In this document: positions 9,604 through 19,573 of the stretch, piece by piece
Position numbering within the stretch: the stretch's first letter is position 1
Layout: every line of letters begins with the position of its first letter
Origin: Actinomycetota bacterium
GTDB taxonomy: Bacteria; Actinomycetota; Actinomycetes; S36-B12; UBA5976
NCBI GenBank assembly: GCA_026393095.1
Contig: JAPLAV010000019.1
Span: 1-53,110 of the forward strand
Direction: 5' to 3'
DNA: 53,110 nucleotides
Translations under genes and position numbers: made by a program
Notes under the pieces: generated by a model
Told to the model about the DNA's origin: nothing
The model's input: only the letters and a program-made list of their open reading frames with translations
Database searches by the model: none

Positions 9604-10907
9604 TTGGCAGTATGAATTCTTGCTTCACTTATAACTTGATTCATATCAACTTTTGTAGAAATTCGATCAACAATTACCGGGTCTCCTGCAACTAACACGT
9701 GCACAACATCGCTTCGTCCTGCTGCATAAACCAGTAATCCGTGTGGATCTCCAACTGGGACAAGGTGAGGTTGATCAAGATCTAACACAATTAAATCTGC
9801 ATCTTTGCCAACTTCAACTGTTCCGATTCGATCTTGCATTCCAATTGCAACTGCACCACCATAAGTTGCAGCTCTTACAACGTCAGCAACTGGAATTGCT
9901 GCAGCATTTTCAGTTATTAACCGAGCTAAGTTTGCAGCTGATCGCATGACATTCCACATGTCTAAATCATTACTTGATGAACAACCATCTGTTCCTAGTG
10001 AAACATTTATTCCTTTTTCTTTTGCTTTTACCCATTCAAAAGCACCACTGGCAAGTTTTAAATTTGATCCTGGGCAATGAGAAAGACTTACATTATTTTC
10101 TTTAATTATTTTTCGATCATCATCGGTTAGTTTCACGGCATGTGCAAAAACTGCGTTATCTAAAGCTTGGGCATCGTTTAATACTTTGGTGGGGGTTTTG
10201 CCATGGCGTTTAATCACATCTTCATTTTCTGCTTGATTCTCAGAAATATGGGTATTAAATATCGCTCCTATTTCTTTGGCAACTTTTGCAACTTCTGCTA
10301 AATGCTCTGGTGAAACTGTGTAAGTTGAATGTGGTTGAGCAACAAGAGGTGCATATGCTCCACCTATTTCTTTAATGACGTTGGGCCAATTTCTTAAGTG
10401 TTCAATTCTTTTATCCCATTCAAGTCCATCTGGACCTGCAAAATCAAAAAATACTGGACCAATTAAATGTCTTAAGCCAACTTCCACAGCACCTTTATGT
10501 GCCATATGAGGATGTAAATACATATCTAATGTGCAAGTTGTTCCACCAAGTAAAGCTTCTAACGCTCCAAGTTTGGCGCCGATATAGGTTCCTTTTTCGT
10601 CCATAATTCTTGCTTCTTCAGCCCAAACTTTTTCTAAGAAACCTTGCAGATCAACATCTTCGGCAACTCCTCTCAAAAGTGTCATAGGAGTGTGAGTGTG
10701 AGTATTAATTAGTCCTGGCATTACTAAATGATGTGAACAATCAATTACTTTGCTTGATTGCCATTGATTTTCTTGATCAATTGGCACTATGCCAAATATC
10801 TTCTCATCTTTTATAGCAATACTTACATTTCTTAAAACTGATGCTTTTGCATCAGCTACAACTACATATTGAGCATTATGAAGAATTAAATCAACTTGGG
10901 TAGCCAT
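9600..10907 (-). CDS. amidohydrolase; MTA/SAH/adenosine-type deaminase
   Basis: VMPGLINTHTHTPMTLLRGVAED, HISENQAE, LSHCPGSNLKLASG, SLGTDGCSSSNDLDM. Confidence 0.88.
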   Translation of the reverse strand: MATQVDLILHNAQYVVVADAKASVLRNVSIAIKDEKIFGIVPIDQENQWQSSKVIDCSHHLVMPGLINTHTHTPMTLLRGVAEDVDLQGFLEKVWAEEARIMDEKGTYIGAKLGALEALLGGTTCTLDMYLHPHMAHKGAVEVGLRHLIGPVFFDFAGPDGLEWDKRIEHLRNWPNVIKEIGGAYAPLVAQPHSTYTVSPEHLAEVAKVAKEIGAIFNTHISENQAENEDVIKRHGKTPTKVLNDAQALDNAVFAHAVKLTDDDRKIIKENNVSLSHCPGSNLKLASGAFEWVKAKEKGINVSLGTDGCSSSNDLDMWNVMRSAANLARLITENAAAIPVADVVRAATYGGAVAIGMQDRIGTVEVGKDADLIVLDLDQPHLVPVGDPHGLLVYAAGRSDVVHVLVAGDPVIVDRISTKVDMNQVISEARIHTAK

Positions 10908-10909
10908 AG

Positions 10910-11650
10910 TTATTGAGCCAAAATCTTGGTGGCTTCATCAAGAACTTGCACAACTTGAGCAGCAGAGGTTTCAACAACTTTTTGTACGTCTTCCATTGTG
11001 ATTTCTTCGGTGCTTAATCCTGCAGCAGGATTTGCCACTATACAAATTGCGGCATAACGCAAACCTTTTTCAACAGCCAAAACTACTTCACGAACTCCAG
11101 TCATTCCCACCATGGTCACACCCATTTGTTTAGCCATTTGAATTTCGGCTTTTGTTTCAAACCTTGGTCCTTCAAATCCACCATAGATTCCACTACTAGA
11201 AACTGAAATGTTTAAATTCTTACAACTTTTGATTAGTACATTTCTTAATTCTTGGTTATAAGGATTAGTCATATCAACATGATTTACTCCTTCATCGCCA
11301 TCAAAGAAGGTAGAAATTCTGTTTTTTGTAAAATCAATGAAGTCATCAACAACTTGCAATCCACCTACGGGAACATTTTTATCAATACCACCACAAACAT
11401 TTACTGCTAAAACATCTTTGACCCCTAAATCAACTAAGGCTTGAATATTTGCTCGGTAGTTAACTTTGTGAGGTGGAACAGAATGTTTGGTTCCATGTCT
11501 TGTTAAAAAATAAGTGGTGCGATCATGCCAAGTTCCTTTGGTAACTTGAGCTTGACCATATTTGGTTTCAATCACTTTTACTTCAGGATTTTTCAAAGCT
11601 GCAATTGAATAAAAACCAGTTCCGGCAATAATTCCTAAAGGCTCTTTCAT
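10910..11650 (-). CDS. MTAP-family nucleoside phosphorylase (5'-methylthioadenosine or 5'-methylthioinosine)
   Basis: GIIAGTGFYSI, FLTRHGTKHSVPPHKVNYRAN, YGGFEGPRFETKAEIQM, GMTGVREVVLA. Confidence 0.88.
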   Translation of the reverse strand: MKEPLGIIAGTGFYSIAALKNPEVKVIETKYGQAQVTKGTWHDRTTYFLTRHGTKHSVPPHKVNYRANIQALVDLGVKDVLAVNVCGGIDKNVPVGGLQVVDDFIDFTKNRISTFFDGDEGVNHVDMTNPYNQELRNVLIKSCKNLNISVSSSGIYGGFEGPRFETKAEIQMAKQMGVTMVGMTGVREVVLAVEKGLRYAAICIVANPAAGLSTEEITMEDVQKVVETSAAQVVQVLDEATKILAQ

Positions 11651-12046
11651 TTACTTTAAATGGCTTCCATCAAAAGCATCTGGCAGCAATTCTTTTAATT
11701 TCTTTGGACCATCATTGTGATCAATTATTAATTCTGAGCCACCATGTTCTTGTAATAATTGTCGACATCTTCCGCAAGGTAACAAAATTCCAGGTTCAGG
11801 TCCTACACAAGAAAAAGCAACTAATCTTCCACCACCAGTTAAAGCAAGTTGTGAAACTAATCCACATTCTGCACAAAGGGTTAATCCATAAGATGCGTTT
11901 TCAACATTGCATCCAGAAACAATTCGACCATCGTCAACAAGAGCAGCTGCTCCTACTGGAAATTTAGAATAATTTGCATAAGCGTTCTTTTGAGCTTTTT
12001 TGGCCTCAGCGCGAAGCAATTCCCAATCAATATTTTTATCAACCAT
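11651..12046 (-). CDS. cdd: cytidine deaminase
   Basis: Zinc-site motifs NVENASYGLTLCAE and PCGRCRQLLQE; likely start ATG at 12046 (MVDKNIDW). Confidence 0.93.
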   Translation of the reverse strand: MVDKNIDWELLRAEAKKAQKNAYANYSKFPVGAAALVDDGRIVSGCNVENASYGLTLCAECGLVSQLALTGGGRLVAFSCVGPEPGILLPCGRCRQLLQEHGGSELIIDHNDGPKKLKELLPDAFDGSHLK

Positions 12047-12234
12047 AGTGCTCCCAAGAATACGCCGAAGCAGGATTAAGTACATAACAAGTGTGTAAAT
12101 TTGTGTTGCGCTGGTCTTAAAAGTTAAACACTCGTGAGGCTAACTTCCTTGTTTTGCGAACCCCTTCTCGATGTTTGAGACAACTAATTTACAAAGAGAT
12201 ATAGTGTAACTACGAGTCAAATCTTGGAGACAAA

Positions 12235-13050
12235 TTGTTAAAGAAAACTTTTATAACTCTTTCAGTGATTGCAACTTTGGGATTAACTGCCTGCGGATCA
12301 ACAAATACTTCCATGGGAATGTCTGACTCTTCAATTAGCTCGGTGCCAGCAACTGGCGACATGATGGTTGAAAATAAGGTTTCAATCGATCGATCAATTA
12401 TAAAAACTTCTTCATTGACAATAAGGGTTAAAAACGTAGAAAAATCAATAACCCAAGCCCAAGATCTAGCGACTCAATTTGATGGTCGAGTTGATGACTC
12501 ATCTCAATATAAAAATCCAGGTAGTGAAGATTCATTAAGTGCTAATTTAACAATAAGAGTTCCTTCTGCAAATCTTGAAAAAGCACTTGAGGCTTTCAAG
12601 GGCCTAGGAGATGTTGAATCTTCTTCTATTTCTGCAACAGATGTGACCATGCAAAAAGTTGATTTAGATGCTCGAATTGCAGCACTAAATACTTCAATTG
12701 AAAGATTTAAACAATTAATTTCTTCTGCTACAAATACCTCTGATTTGATAGCTGCAGAAACTGCACTTGCTGAAAGACAAGCAGAATTAGATAGCTTAAC
12801 TGCTCAATTGAAATACCTTTCAGAACAAGTAGATATGTCTGTTATCTACTTAGCCCTTCTACCTAATGATTCTTTTAGTGCAATCAAACCAATTGGTTTC
12901 CTCGCCGGAATTGAAAAGGGATTTGTTGCCTTATTAAATGCAGCAGCCAATCTAACCTCAATTTTGGGATACTTCATACCTTGGATCATCACAATCTTGG
13001 TAGTAGTGGCAATTTTCAAACTAATTTCAAGAATTAGAAGAAATAGATAA
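12235..13050 (+). CDS. DUF4349-like lipoprotein
   Basis: TTG start, lipobox LGLTACGS, long coiled-coil central region, C-terminal TM helix. Confidence 0.7.
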   Translation: MLKKTFITLSVIATLGLTACGSTNTSMGMSDSSISSVPATGDMMVENKVSIDRSIIKTSSLTIRVKNVEKSITQAQDLATQFDGRVDDSSQYKNPGSEDSLSANLTIRVPSANLEKALEAFKGLGDVESSSISATDVTMQKVDLDARIAALNTSIERFKQLISSATNTSDLIAAETALAERQAELDSLTAQLKYLSEQVDMSVIYLALLPNDSFSAIKPIGFLAGIEKGFVALLNAAANLTSILGYFIPWIITILVVVAIFKLISRIRRNR

Positions 13051-13075
13051 ATTACTTGGCATAATTGGTTAGACC

Positions 13076-14014
13076 ATGCCAAGTGTTCTAGTTATAGGTG
13101 AAGCACTCGTTGACGTCGTGCATGGAGTAAACGGGGAAATCAAAAATATTCCTGGTGGATCTCCTGCAAACACAGCCGTAGCTCTTGCTCGGCTAGGTAC
13201 TAAAACTTATATGAAAGCCAGAACTTCCAATGATCAATTTGGAACAGAGATTAGAAATTATCTAACTAGTCAAAATGTTAATTTAGATTATTCTTTAGTT
13301 GTAGATAGTCCCTCTTCTGTTATTAATGCGGTTATCCAAAAAGATGGATCAGCCAAATATGAAGCTAACCTAAAAGGTGCTGCAGATTACGGTTGGACAT
13401 CTGAGGAACTAACTCAAGTAATTGATCCAGATATCCAAATAGTTCAATTGGGATCTTTAACTTCTTATGTAGAACCTGGTGCCACTAATGTTGAAAAGTG
13501 GTTTAGTCAATTGCGACAATCCAATAAATATTTATTAACTTTTGATCCAAATATTCGACATCCCTTAGATGGAGAAAGTGAAGTTGACGTCAGAAGCAGA
13601 GCTAAAAAATTGGCAAGTCTTTCCCATGTCGTTAAAGCAAGTGATGAGGATTTAAATTGGATTTTTTCAAATAATAATCCTCATGATTCTGCAATAAAAA
13701 TAATTGAAAGTGGAGCATCTTTGGTGATTGTTACTTTAGGAAAAAAGGGTTCTTTTGCTGTAAATAAGAAACTTGAAATTGTTGAAGTTACGGCAAACGA
13801 AATTGCGGTAATCGACACCATTGGAGCCGGAGACACTTTTGCAGCAGCTTTAATTACTCAGTTCCTTGAGAATTCTTGGATCAATAAAAATGCTTTGGAG
13901 AATTTAAGTAGTGATGATTTAACTGAAATTCTGACCAACTGCTCTGCGGCATCAGCCATAACCTGCTCAAGACAAGGTGCTAATCCCCCACATCGTCATG
14001 AAGTGTCTTGGTAA
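13076..14014 (+). CDS. PfkB family carbohydrate kinase
   Basis: GGSPANTAVALARLG and catalytic DTIGAGDTFAAALI. Confidence 0.9.
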   Translation: MPSVLVIGEALVDVVHGVNGEIKNIPGGSPANTAVALARLGTKTYMKARTSNDQFGTEIRNYLTSQNVNLDYSLVVDSPSSVINAVIQKDGSAKYEANLKGAADYGWTSEELTQVIDPDIQIVQLGSLTSYVEPGATNVEKWFSQLRQSNKYLLTFDPNIRHPLDGESEVDVRSRAKKLASLSHVVKASDEDLNWIFSNNNPHDSAIKIIESGASLVIVTLGKKGSFAVNKKLEIVEVTANEIAVIDTIGAGDTFAAALITQFLENSWINKNALENLSSDDLTEILTNCSAASAITCSRQGANPPHRHEVSW

Positions 14015-14041
14015 CATCAGTAATGAATCTAGGGAGATAAC

Positions 14042-14620
14042 TTGACAACACTTAGCGCTTCACCATTTATCGTTGATTCAATTTGGCAAAGAACTCGCAC
14101 CTCAGCTTTGGTGCAAATCACAAGTTTAACTGCCCTCACAGTTTTAAGTGCACAAATAGTTATTCCTCTACCTTTCACTCCAATTCCATTAACCATGCAA
14201 ACATTTGCAATTCTTTTTGGAGCAGCAGTTATCGGGCCTGTTAGATCTTTAATTGCACAATTTGCTTACCTGTTATTAGCCGCAGTAGGTTTTCCTGTTT
14301 TAGCGGGCAATAAAGCAGGAATCGAAGCAATACTTGGAGCAACTGCAGGATATTTATTTGCATTCTTGGTGGCAAGTTATGTAGTAGGTCTTCTTGCAAA
14401 AAAAATCACCACAAAAAGATTCCAAGGCGTTTTAGTTGGTTACCTTGTAGGAAGTTTAATTATTTATTTAATGGGGGCAACCTGGTTAGCTTTTTACACC
14501 GGTAAAGGTTTTTATTATGCATTACTAAACGGAGTAGTTCCTTTCTTGATCGGTGATGCGATAAAAGCAGCTTTGGCTGCATCTTTGCTTCCCGTTTCAT
14601 GGCGCTTAATTAAAAAGTAA
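14042..14620 (+). CDS. bioY: biotin transporter S component BioY
   Basis: BioY features IPLPFTPIPLTMQTFAILFGAAVIGP and GFPVLAG; TTG start. Confidence 0.9.
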   Translation: MTTLSASPFIVDSIWQRTRTSALVQITSLTALTVLSAQIVIPLPFTPIPLTMQTFAILFGAAVIGPVRSLIAQFAYLLLAAVGFPVLAGNKAGIEAILGATAGYLFAFLVASYVVGLLAKKITTKRFQGVLVGYLVGSLIIYLMGATWLAFYTGKGFYYALLNGVVPFLIGDAIKAALAASLLPVSWRLIKK

Positions 14621-14623
14621 TTA

Positions 14624-15367
14624 ATGGATTTATTCATTGCTCTACTTGCAGGTATGGCAAGTGGGTTTCTAAACGTTGTGGCGGGTGGAGGAACTTTAAT
14701 TGTTTTTCCCACTCTTGTGGCTTTAGGTCTTTCCCCGCTTGTAGCAAATGTAACTGCGGCTGTTGGAGTTTTTCCGGGATCTCTTGCTGGAAGTTGGACA
14801 TATAGAAAAATACTAAAAGAGCAGAAAAAGCTTGCTTGGTTATCTGTCATTTTGATGCCTTTGTTTTCAATCATTGGCGCTTCACTGCTGCTCTATTTAC
14901 CTGAGCGAAACTTTGAATTGATTGTTCCATTTTTAATAGGTGCTGCTGGAATATTGATTGCTGTTCAGCCATTGGTTTATCGACTTTTTCCTAAACAAAG
15001 TCATAAATTGAACTTCAAACTAATAATCCCAGGATTTATTATTGCGGGAATTTATGTTGGCTATTTCGGAGCAGGAACTGGCGTTGTACTTTTGGCAATA
15101 TTTGGCTTGGCTGGTCTTGCCAACATTCAGCAAGCAAATGGTTTAAAGAATCTTGGTTCAGGAACTGGAAATGCGATCGCAGCTTTGATATTTGTTTTTT
15201 CCGGATTAGTTGTCTGGCAAACAGCAATTTCAGTTGCAATTGGATCAATTATTGGTGGCCTTTTAGGTGGACGCTTAGCTCAAAAACTTGATGCATCATA
15301 TTTTAGAATTATTATCTTATTTGTGGCCATTGTGGCCTCAATTTATTTATTTATTAAAAACTTTTAA
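14624..15367 (+). CDS. TSUP (TauE/SafE) family sulfite/anion exporter
   Basis: SGFLNVVAGGGTLIVFPTLVALGLSPLVANVTA and GYFGAGTGVVLLA motifs, multiple TM helices. Confidence 0.88.
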   Translation: MDLFIALLAGMASGFLNVVAGGGTLIVFPTLVALGLSPLVANVTAAVGVFPGSLAGSWTYRKILKEQKKLAWLSVILMPLFSIIGASLLLYLPERNFELIVPFLIGAAGILIAVQPLVYRLFPKQSHKLNFKLIIPGFIIAGIYVGYFGAGTGVVLLAIFGLAGLANIQQANGLKNLGSGTGNAIAALIFVFSGLVVWQTAISVAIGSIIGGLLGGRLAQKLDASYFRIIILFVAIVASIYLFIKNF

Positions 15368-16217
15368 TATTTCTTGCTACTCTCCAACCCATTTGCTCGT
15401 TTAAAATCATGGCATCAATTCTTAAATACCAAATCTGTTTAAAAGCCTTTATGCCATATTTGGCTCCGTGCTCAAATCCTGCAATCATCCCCATTAAATC
15501 TGGTCTCTTCGATTGATTTATTTTTTCACACATCTCACTTAATCCTTTGACTTTATTTTCTTTAGTCAAAGATTCAGTGTTACTAAATAGTGAGGAAAAT
15601 AGATCAATATCTAATCCAATCTCAGTTGTACCTAAAGCTTTATTTAATTCAAGGGATACTTCTTGAACAGTCTTTAGATTGGCACACAAAAGTAAGGCAA
15701 TTAACATAGGATTTATTTGATCAGAAATATTGGTTTTACTTGTTTTAATTCCTGGTCTTTTAAATCTCCATAAAGGGTAATTCTTCATAAAGTCTGTGCA
15801 CACACTATTTCGATCAGCTAACTGATTAATTCCGTGAAAAAGATTTGGGTGATTAACAACTGTTTCCCATTCCTTAATGCATTTAATTAAGCATTCAGCT
15901 ATTTCTATTACTGACAGTCTTTGTGATTTTTGAGTGCAATTTATTAAGGCATCAAGAGAAAATAGAGTTAGTTGAAAATTATGTGAGACTAAAGATTCAT
16001 AAGGGGGTGAAGATATTCCCCAATCACCAAATTGTTCTTTGACTTCTTCTTGATTTAGACCAGTGATGGCATTTCCCATCACATCACCAATAGCAGCACC
16101 TAGCAAAGCTCCCATTATTCGATCTTGTCTGGTGTTTGGAATTGGTTTAGATCTCAATATTGTTCTAGCGATAGGACGAGTGTCAGTGATAATCATATGC
16201 ACCACCTTTGGTTGCAT
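15354..16217 (-). CDS. ADP-ribosylglycohydrolase-like protein with degenerate active-site motifs
   Basis: N-terminal RIMGALLGAAIGDVMGNAITG resembles the ARH/DraG signature; the expected TDDT and GxDxDT motifs are not recognisable. Confidence 0.6.
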   Translation of the reverse strand: MQPKVVHMIITDTRPIARTILRSKPIPNTRQDRIMGALLGAAIGDVMGNAITGLNQEEVKEQFGDWGISSPPYESLVSHNFQLTLFSLDALINCTQKSQRLSVIEIAECLIKCIKEWETVVNHPNLFHGINQLADRNSVCTDFMKNYPLWRFKRPGIKTSKTNISDQINPMLIALLLCANLKTVQEVSLELNKALGTTEIGLDIDLFSSLFSNTESLTKENKVKGLSEMCEKINQSKRPDLMGMIAGFEHGAKYGIKAFKQIWYLRIDAMILNEQMGWRVARNIKSF

Positions 16218-16263
16218 AAATTATAATTTCTTATTTCAAAATAATTAAAGTTTTAACTATGTT

Positions 16264-16287
16264 TTTCGTACCAGATTTGGGACGAAA
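16264..16287. promoter_or_regulatory. imperfect inverted repeat between DMT exporter gene and ARH-like gene
   Basis: TTTCGTACC-agattt-GGGACGAAA, one mismatch in the stem. Confidence 0.35.
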
Positions 16288-16300
16288 TTTGTTACTCTTT

Positions 16301-17149
16301 TTAAACGAGGGAAAGAATTCCTGCTGAAAAGAAAGCCATTCCAATACCAACAAATTGAATACCAGTGAGCTTTTCTTTCAAAAATGCGGTGGCTAAAATT
16401 ACTGTTGCTGCAGGATAAAGAGAAGCAATCACAGCAGCAATAGACAGGTATCCATCAAAAGTAGCTAATACAAATACGGCATTTGCGGTGGCATCGAGTG
16501 CTCCAGAAATAATAACTAAAGCAAAAAGTTTTGAATCATAACCAGCATTAAACTTTTCGGATTTCCTGGAGATGAAATATCCCAACACTAAAATCGAAGA
16601 CATCAATCTGGCAAAGACCAGTGGCCACATTCCATTATTAGTTGAGGCTAGGCCAACCAAACTTAGAAATGTTCCAATCAAAAGTCCTGATGCAATAGCA
16701 AGGGCTAAACCTTTTCCACTAATTACTAATCTTCCTCCCGTTGGAGAGGTTTCCATGCTTACCAAAATCACTGAAAGAATAGCGATCCCAATTCCAAACC
16801 AAGCAATCCAATTTAACTTTTCTCCAACTAGTAAGCCCATTGCAATAGGAACAAAGGTAGAAGTCGCTGCAGTAACCGGACTCATAACTCCCATTGGCCC
16901 AATTGCTAAAGCTAAATACAAACTTCCCATTGCCAAAATTCCAACTACACCTGCAATCGATCCTATAAATAATCCATTAAGGGTAATTTCTCCTGGAAGC
17001 ATGAATGCATAGATAAGCAAGAAAAGTAATCCAACTGGATAAGACAGAACTAGAACTTTATTTGCAGGTATCTTTTTAGAAACAAATCCGCCAAAAAAAT
17101 CTGCGGTGCCCCACATCAAACTAGATATGAGTGCTAAAAATGCGGCCAT
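16301..17149 (-). CDS. DMT/EamA family transporter
   Basis: Ten-TM EamA pattern (SSLMWGTADFFGGFVSKKI, PVTAATSTFVPIAMGLLVGEKL, ASLYPAATVILATAFLKEKLT). Confidence 0.87.
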   Translation of the reverse strand: MAAFLALISSLMWGTADFFGGFVSKKIPANKVLVLSYPVGLLFLLIYAFMLPGEITLNGLFIGSIAGVVGILAMGSLYLALAIGPMGVMSPVTAATSTFVPIAMGLLVGEKLNWIAWFGIGIAILSVILVSMETSPTGGRLVISGKGLALAIASGLLIGTFLSLVGLASTNNGMWPLVFARLMSSILVLGYFISRKSEKFNAGYDSKLFALVIISGALDATANAVFVLATFDGYLSIAAVIASLYPAATVILATAFLKEKLTGIQFVGIGMAFFSAGILSLV

Positions 17150-17186
17150 GGGCCTAACTTATCTCATGGTCTGGCAAAATACGGAT

Positions 17187-17672
17187 ATGGCTCTTAACTT
17201 AAAAGACACTTTTCAAAGTGAATATACGATCATTGAATTAGTCGATGCACTTAAAAATATAGAGTTCCACAAAAAACGAGCCGAATCAAAAAGTTTAAAG
17301 AAAATTGAGTTTAAAACATCAGAAACAAATGAACTTGAAATATCAAGACAGATTGATTTTGACATTCCAGCAGCTGCACAAAAAATAGTAAGTAACCCAA
17401 TTTCTTTGAATGAAAATTGGAATTTTGGTTCGCAAGACTTAATCAAAATACAGCTTTCGATTCCAAATATTCAAACCACAATATCTGCTCAGATGTATTT
17501 TGATATCGAAAAATCAGGATCTTTAATTCGAGTTGAATCACTTGTTCAATCTAAGATTTTCTTGATGAGCTCATTTGCGGAAGAGTTTGTGTCTAAGTAT
17601 TGGAAGAAAGCCTTACTTGAAGACTTTGAAATACTAAATCAGTGGCTAAAATCTATTCAAATTTCTGATTAA
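17187..17672 (+). CDS. DUF2505-like protein
   Basis: About 160 aa START-like actinobacterial protein; more plausible start MALNLKDTF than the GTG at 17106, which would overlap the divergent DMT gene. Confidence 0.6.
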   Translation: MALNLKDTFQSEYTIIELVDALKNIEFHKKRAESKSLKKIEFKTSETNELEISRQIDFDIPAAAQKIVSNPISLNENWNFGSQDLIKIQLSIPNIQTTISAQMYFDIEKSGSLIRVESLVQSKIFLMSSFAEEFVSKYWKKALLEDFEILNQWLKSIQISD

Positions 17673-18312
17673 AAATTATCTCTAATTCTTGTCTCGTTGA
17701 TTCATAATCAACGTGCAATACGCCAATCATTCCTAAATCTGCAGCAGCCTTAATGTTATGAGCTAAGTCATCAACAAAAACGGATTCTTCTGGTTTAACT
17801 TTTAATAGATCCAATGTGTGATGATAAATCTCTGCATCGGGCTTTCGCATCCCAACTTCACCTGAAATTACAACCTCATCAAACATGTCATCCCATCCGT
17901 GTCGAGGATAAGTATTTCCCCAAGAGTTAGATAAGAGTGCTGTTTTTATACCTTTCTTACGTGCTCTATGCACTAATCCATTCATATCGGGTGCATGTTC
18001 AAAGAATTGAAACATTCTGTCTAATAAACCTTCAGATTTTACTTTTATATTTCCTAGAGTTAATAAAGCGTGAGCAAGTTCAACTTCGAAGTCAGGAACA
18101 GACATCTCCCCTGTTTCCAGGGCGTGAACCGGATTAATTCTTAATTCTTTTTCTAATTCTGGGCCTAACCATTGATTGAATACTTTGTAGTAAACCTCTA
18201 AGTCAATATTTTCTTTTCCAGTCCAATTGGTGAGCATGTGATCTAATCCATTAGTGAGAACCCCGCCCCAATCAACTATTAAAGCTATGGGATTTTTCTC
18301 AGTAGCGGGCAT
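17653..18312 (-). CDS. HAD family hydrolase
   Basis: Nucleophile motif DWGGVL, LLSNSWG, MRKPDAEIYHHTL, VFVDDLAHNIKAA. Confidence 0.92.
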   Translation of the reverse strand: MPATEKNPIALIVDWGGVLTNGLDHMLTNWTGKENIDLEVYYKVFNQWLGPELEKELRINPVHALETGEMSVPDFEVELAHALLTLGNIKVKSEGLLDRMFQFFEHAPDMNGLVHRARKKGIKTALLSNSWGNTYPRHGWDDMFDEVVISGEVGMRKPDAEIYHHTLDLLKVKPEESVFVDDLAHNIKAAADLGMIGVLHVDYESTRQELEIIFNQKFE

Positions 18313-18328
18313 GAAATTAGTTTAGTAC

Positions 18329-19573
18329 CTAGCTAACTCTCCTTAAGAAACGTTTGGATTTTGGCGGTTTTGAAACTTCATTTCTTACCAGATTAGAGAT
18401 TTTGTTAAAGATTCCAACTATTTCCCCATCTCCCAAATTCAATACAGATTCAGCCTTCAACCAACTTCCTGCAAATAATTCTGGACGGTCAGGAATTCTC
18501 TGAATTTGCTCTGGGTTTGTCCATCTGCCTAATATTGCTTCCACAGTTGACTCATACTTTGTCCCTAGATTGAAACTATTAACTTTATTCAGAACTATCA
18601 ATGGTTCTCGTTTATAAATTTCGCTAAGTGCTTCAAGAGATTCACTAGATCTTATTAGGCCCAATGGGTTGGCGTTCAACACAAATATCAATTGTGACGA
18701 TAATTCTAGAACTTTTGGAATGTGATCAAAGCGTCTAAAGATATCAAGATTGTTTAAATTTGGATCTAAAGTCTCAGGTAAAACAGCACTTAGGTCACAA
18801 ACAATATTGGGATAAATTTGAGAAGCTTGTTTAAGTACCTGTATTAATCCTTCGGTCCTTAACTCAGGCCACCTTTTAGGATTTGTTATTCCAGTTAATA
18901 CATGCAGCCCAGAATTGACTTCGATTACATTCTTTTCAAAAGATTGAATATTAAGTTTTCCCTTTAGAGCATCATGAATTACTGAAGAAATTCCCGGTAC
19001 TTCGCTAACAATTCCTAGGGATGCGGCAATGCTTGGTGCAACTACATCTAAATCAATTAACAATGTTGGAGAATTTTTATTAGCCAAACTAAAAGCAAGG
19101 TTGATTGCTGTTGTAGTTCTGCCAGGAGATCCGCTTATTCCCCAAACATTTATTAACCCTGGAATCTGTGTTAATTCTTCTAGTCCTGAGCTGAATTTAT
19201 CTATTTCGGTGATGTTTGATAATTGTGAAACTAGGGGCTTTAAGGACTTATTGTTATCAGAAGCGTTGATTGCAAAATTAGTCGAAACTCCAATGTTTTT
19301 AAGTTTCTCCGCGCTATCCAAATCATCTTGTAGATAAATACCATAAATATCGCAACCTAATTTCTTCGCGTTGACAATAGTTTCAATATTTAAGTTTGGA
19401 AAATCTACACTCACAACTACTTTATTTGCTAAACCTAAATGAATTGCAGACATCAGATCAACTGAATCAACACATCTTCTTTTAATCTTTAATTGATTTT
19501 GTTCATTGATATTTGACATCACTTCTAGTTGCCAGGTTTCATTTGTGAGAGCCAGTAAAATATTAATTTTCAC
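18329..19573 (-). CDS. CpaE/MinD-like P-loop protein with deviant Walker A
   Basis: WGISGSPGRTTTAINLAFSLA and TLLIDLDVVAPSIAASLGI; GTG at 19573 is a plausible start. Confidence 0.78.
   Translation of the reverse strand: MKINILLALTNETWQLEVMSNINEQNQLKIKRRCVDSVDLMSAIHLGLANKVVVSVDFPNLNIETIVNAKKLGCDIYGIYLQDDLDSAEKLKNIGVSTNFAINASDNNKSLKPLVSQLSNITEIDKFSSGLEELTQIPGLINVWGISGSPGRTTTAINLAFSLANKNSPTLLIDLDVVAPSIAASLGIVSEVPGISSVIHDALKGKLNIQSFEKNVIEVNSGLHVLTGITNPKRWPELRTEGLIQVLKQASQIYPNIVCDLSAVLPETLDPNLNNLDIFRRFDHIPKVLELSSQLIFVLNANPLGLIRSSESLEALSEIYKREPLIVLNKVNSFNLGTKYESTVEAILGRWTNPEQIQRIPDRPELFAGSWLKAESVLNLGDGEIVGIFNKISNLVRNEVSKPPKSKRFLRRVS

Noticed and set aside
17106-17186. GTG start of the DUF2505-like gene at 17106
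   Set aside because: Would overlap the divergent DMT gene start by 44 nt; ATG at 17187 fits better.
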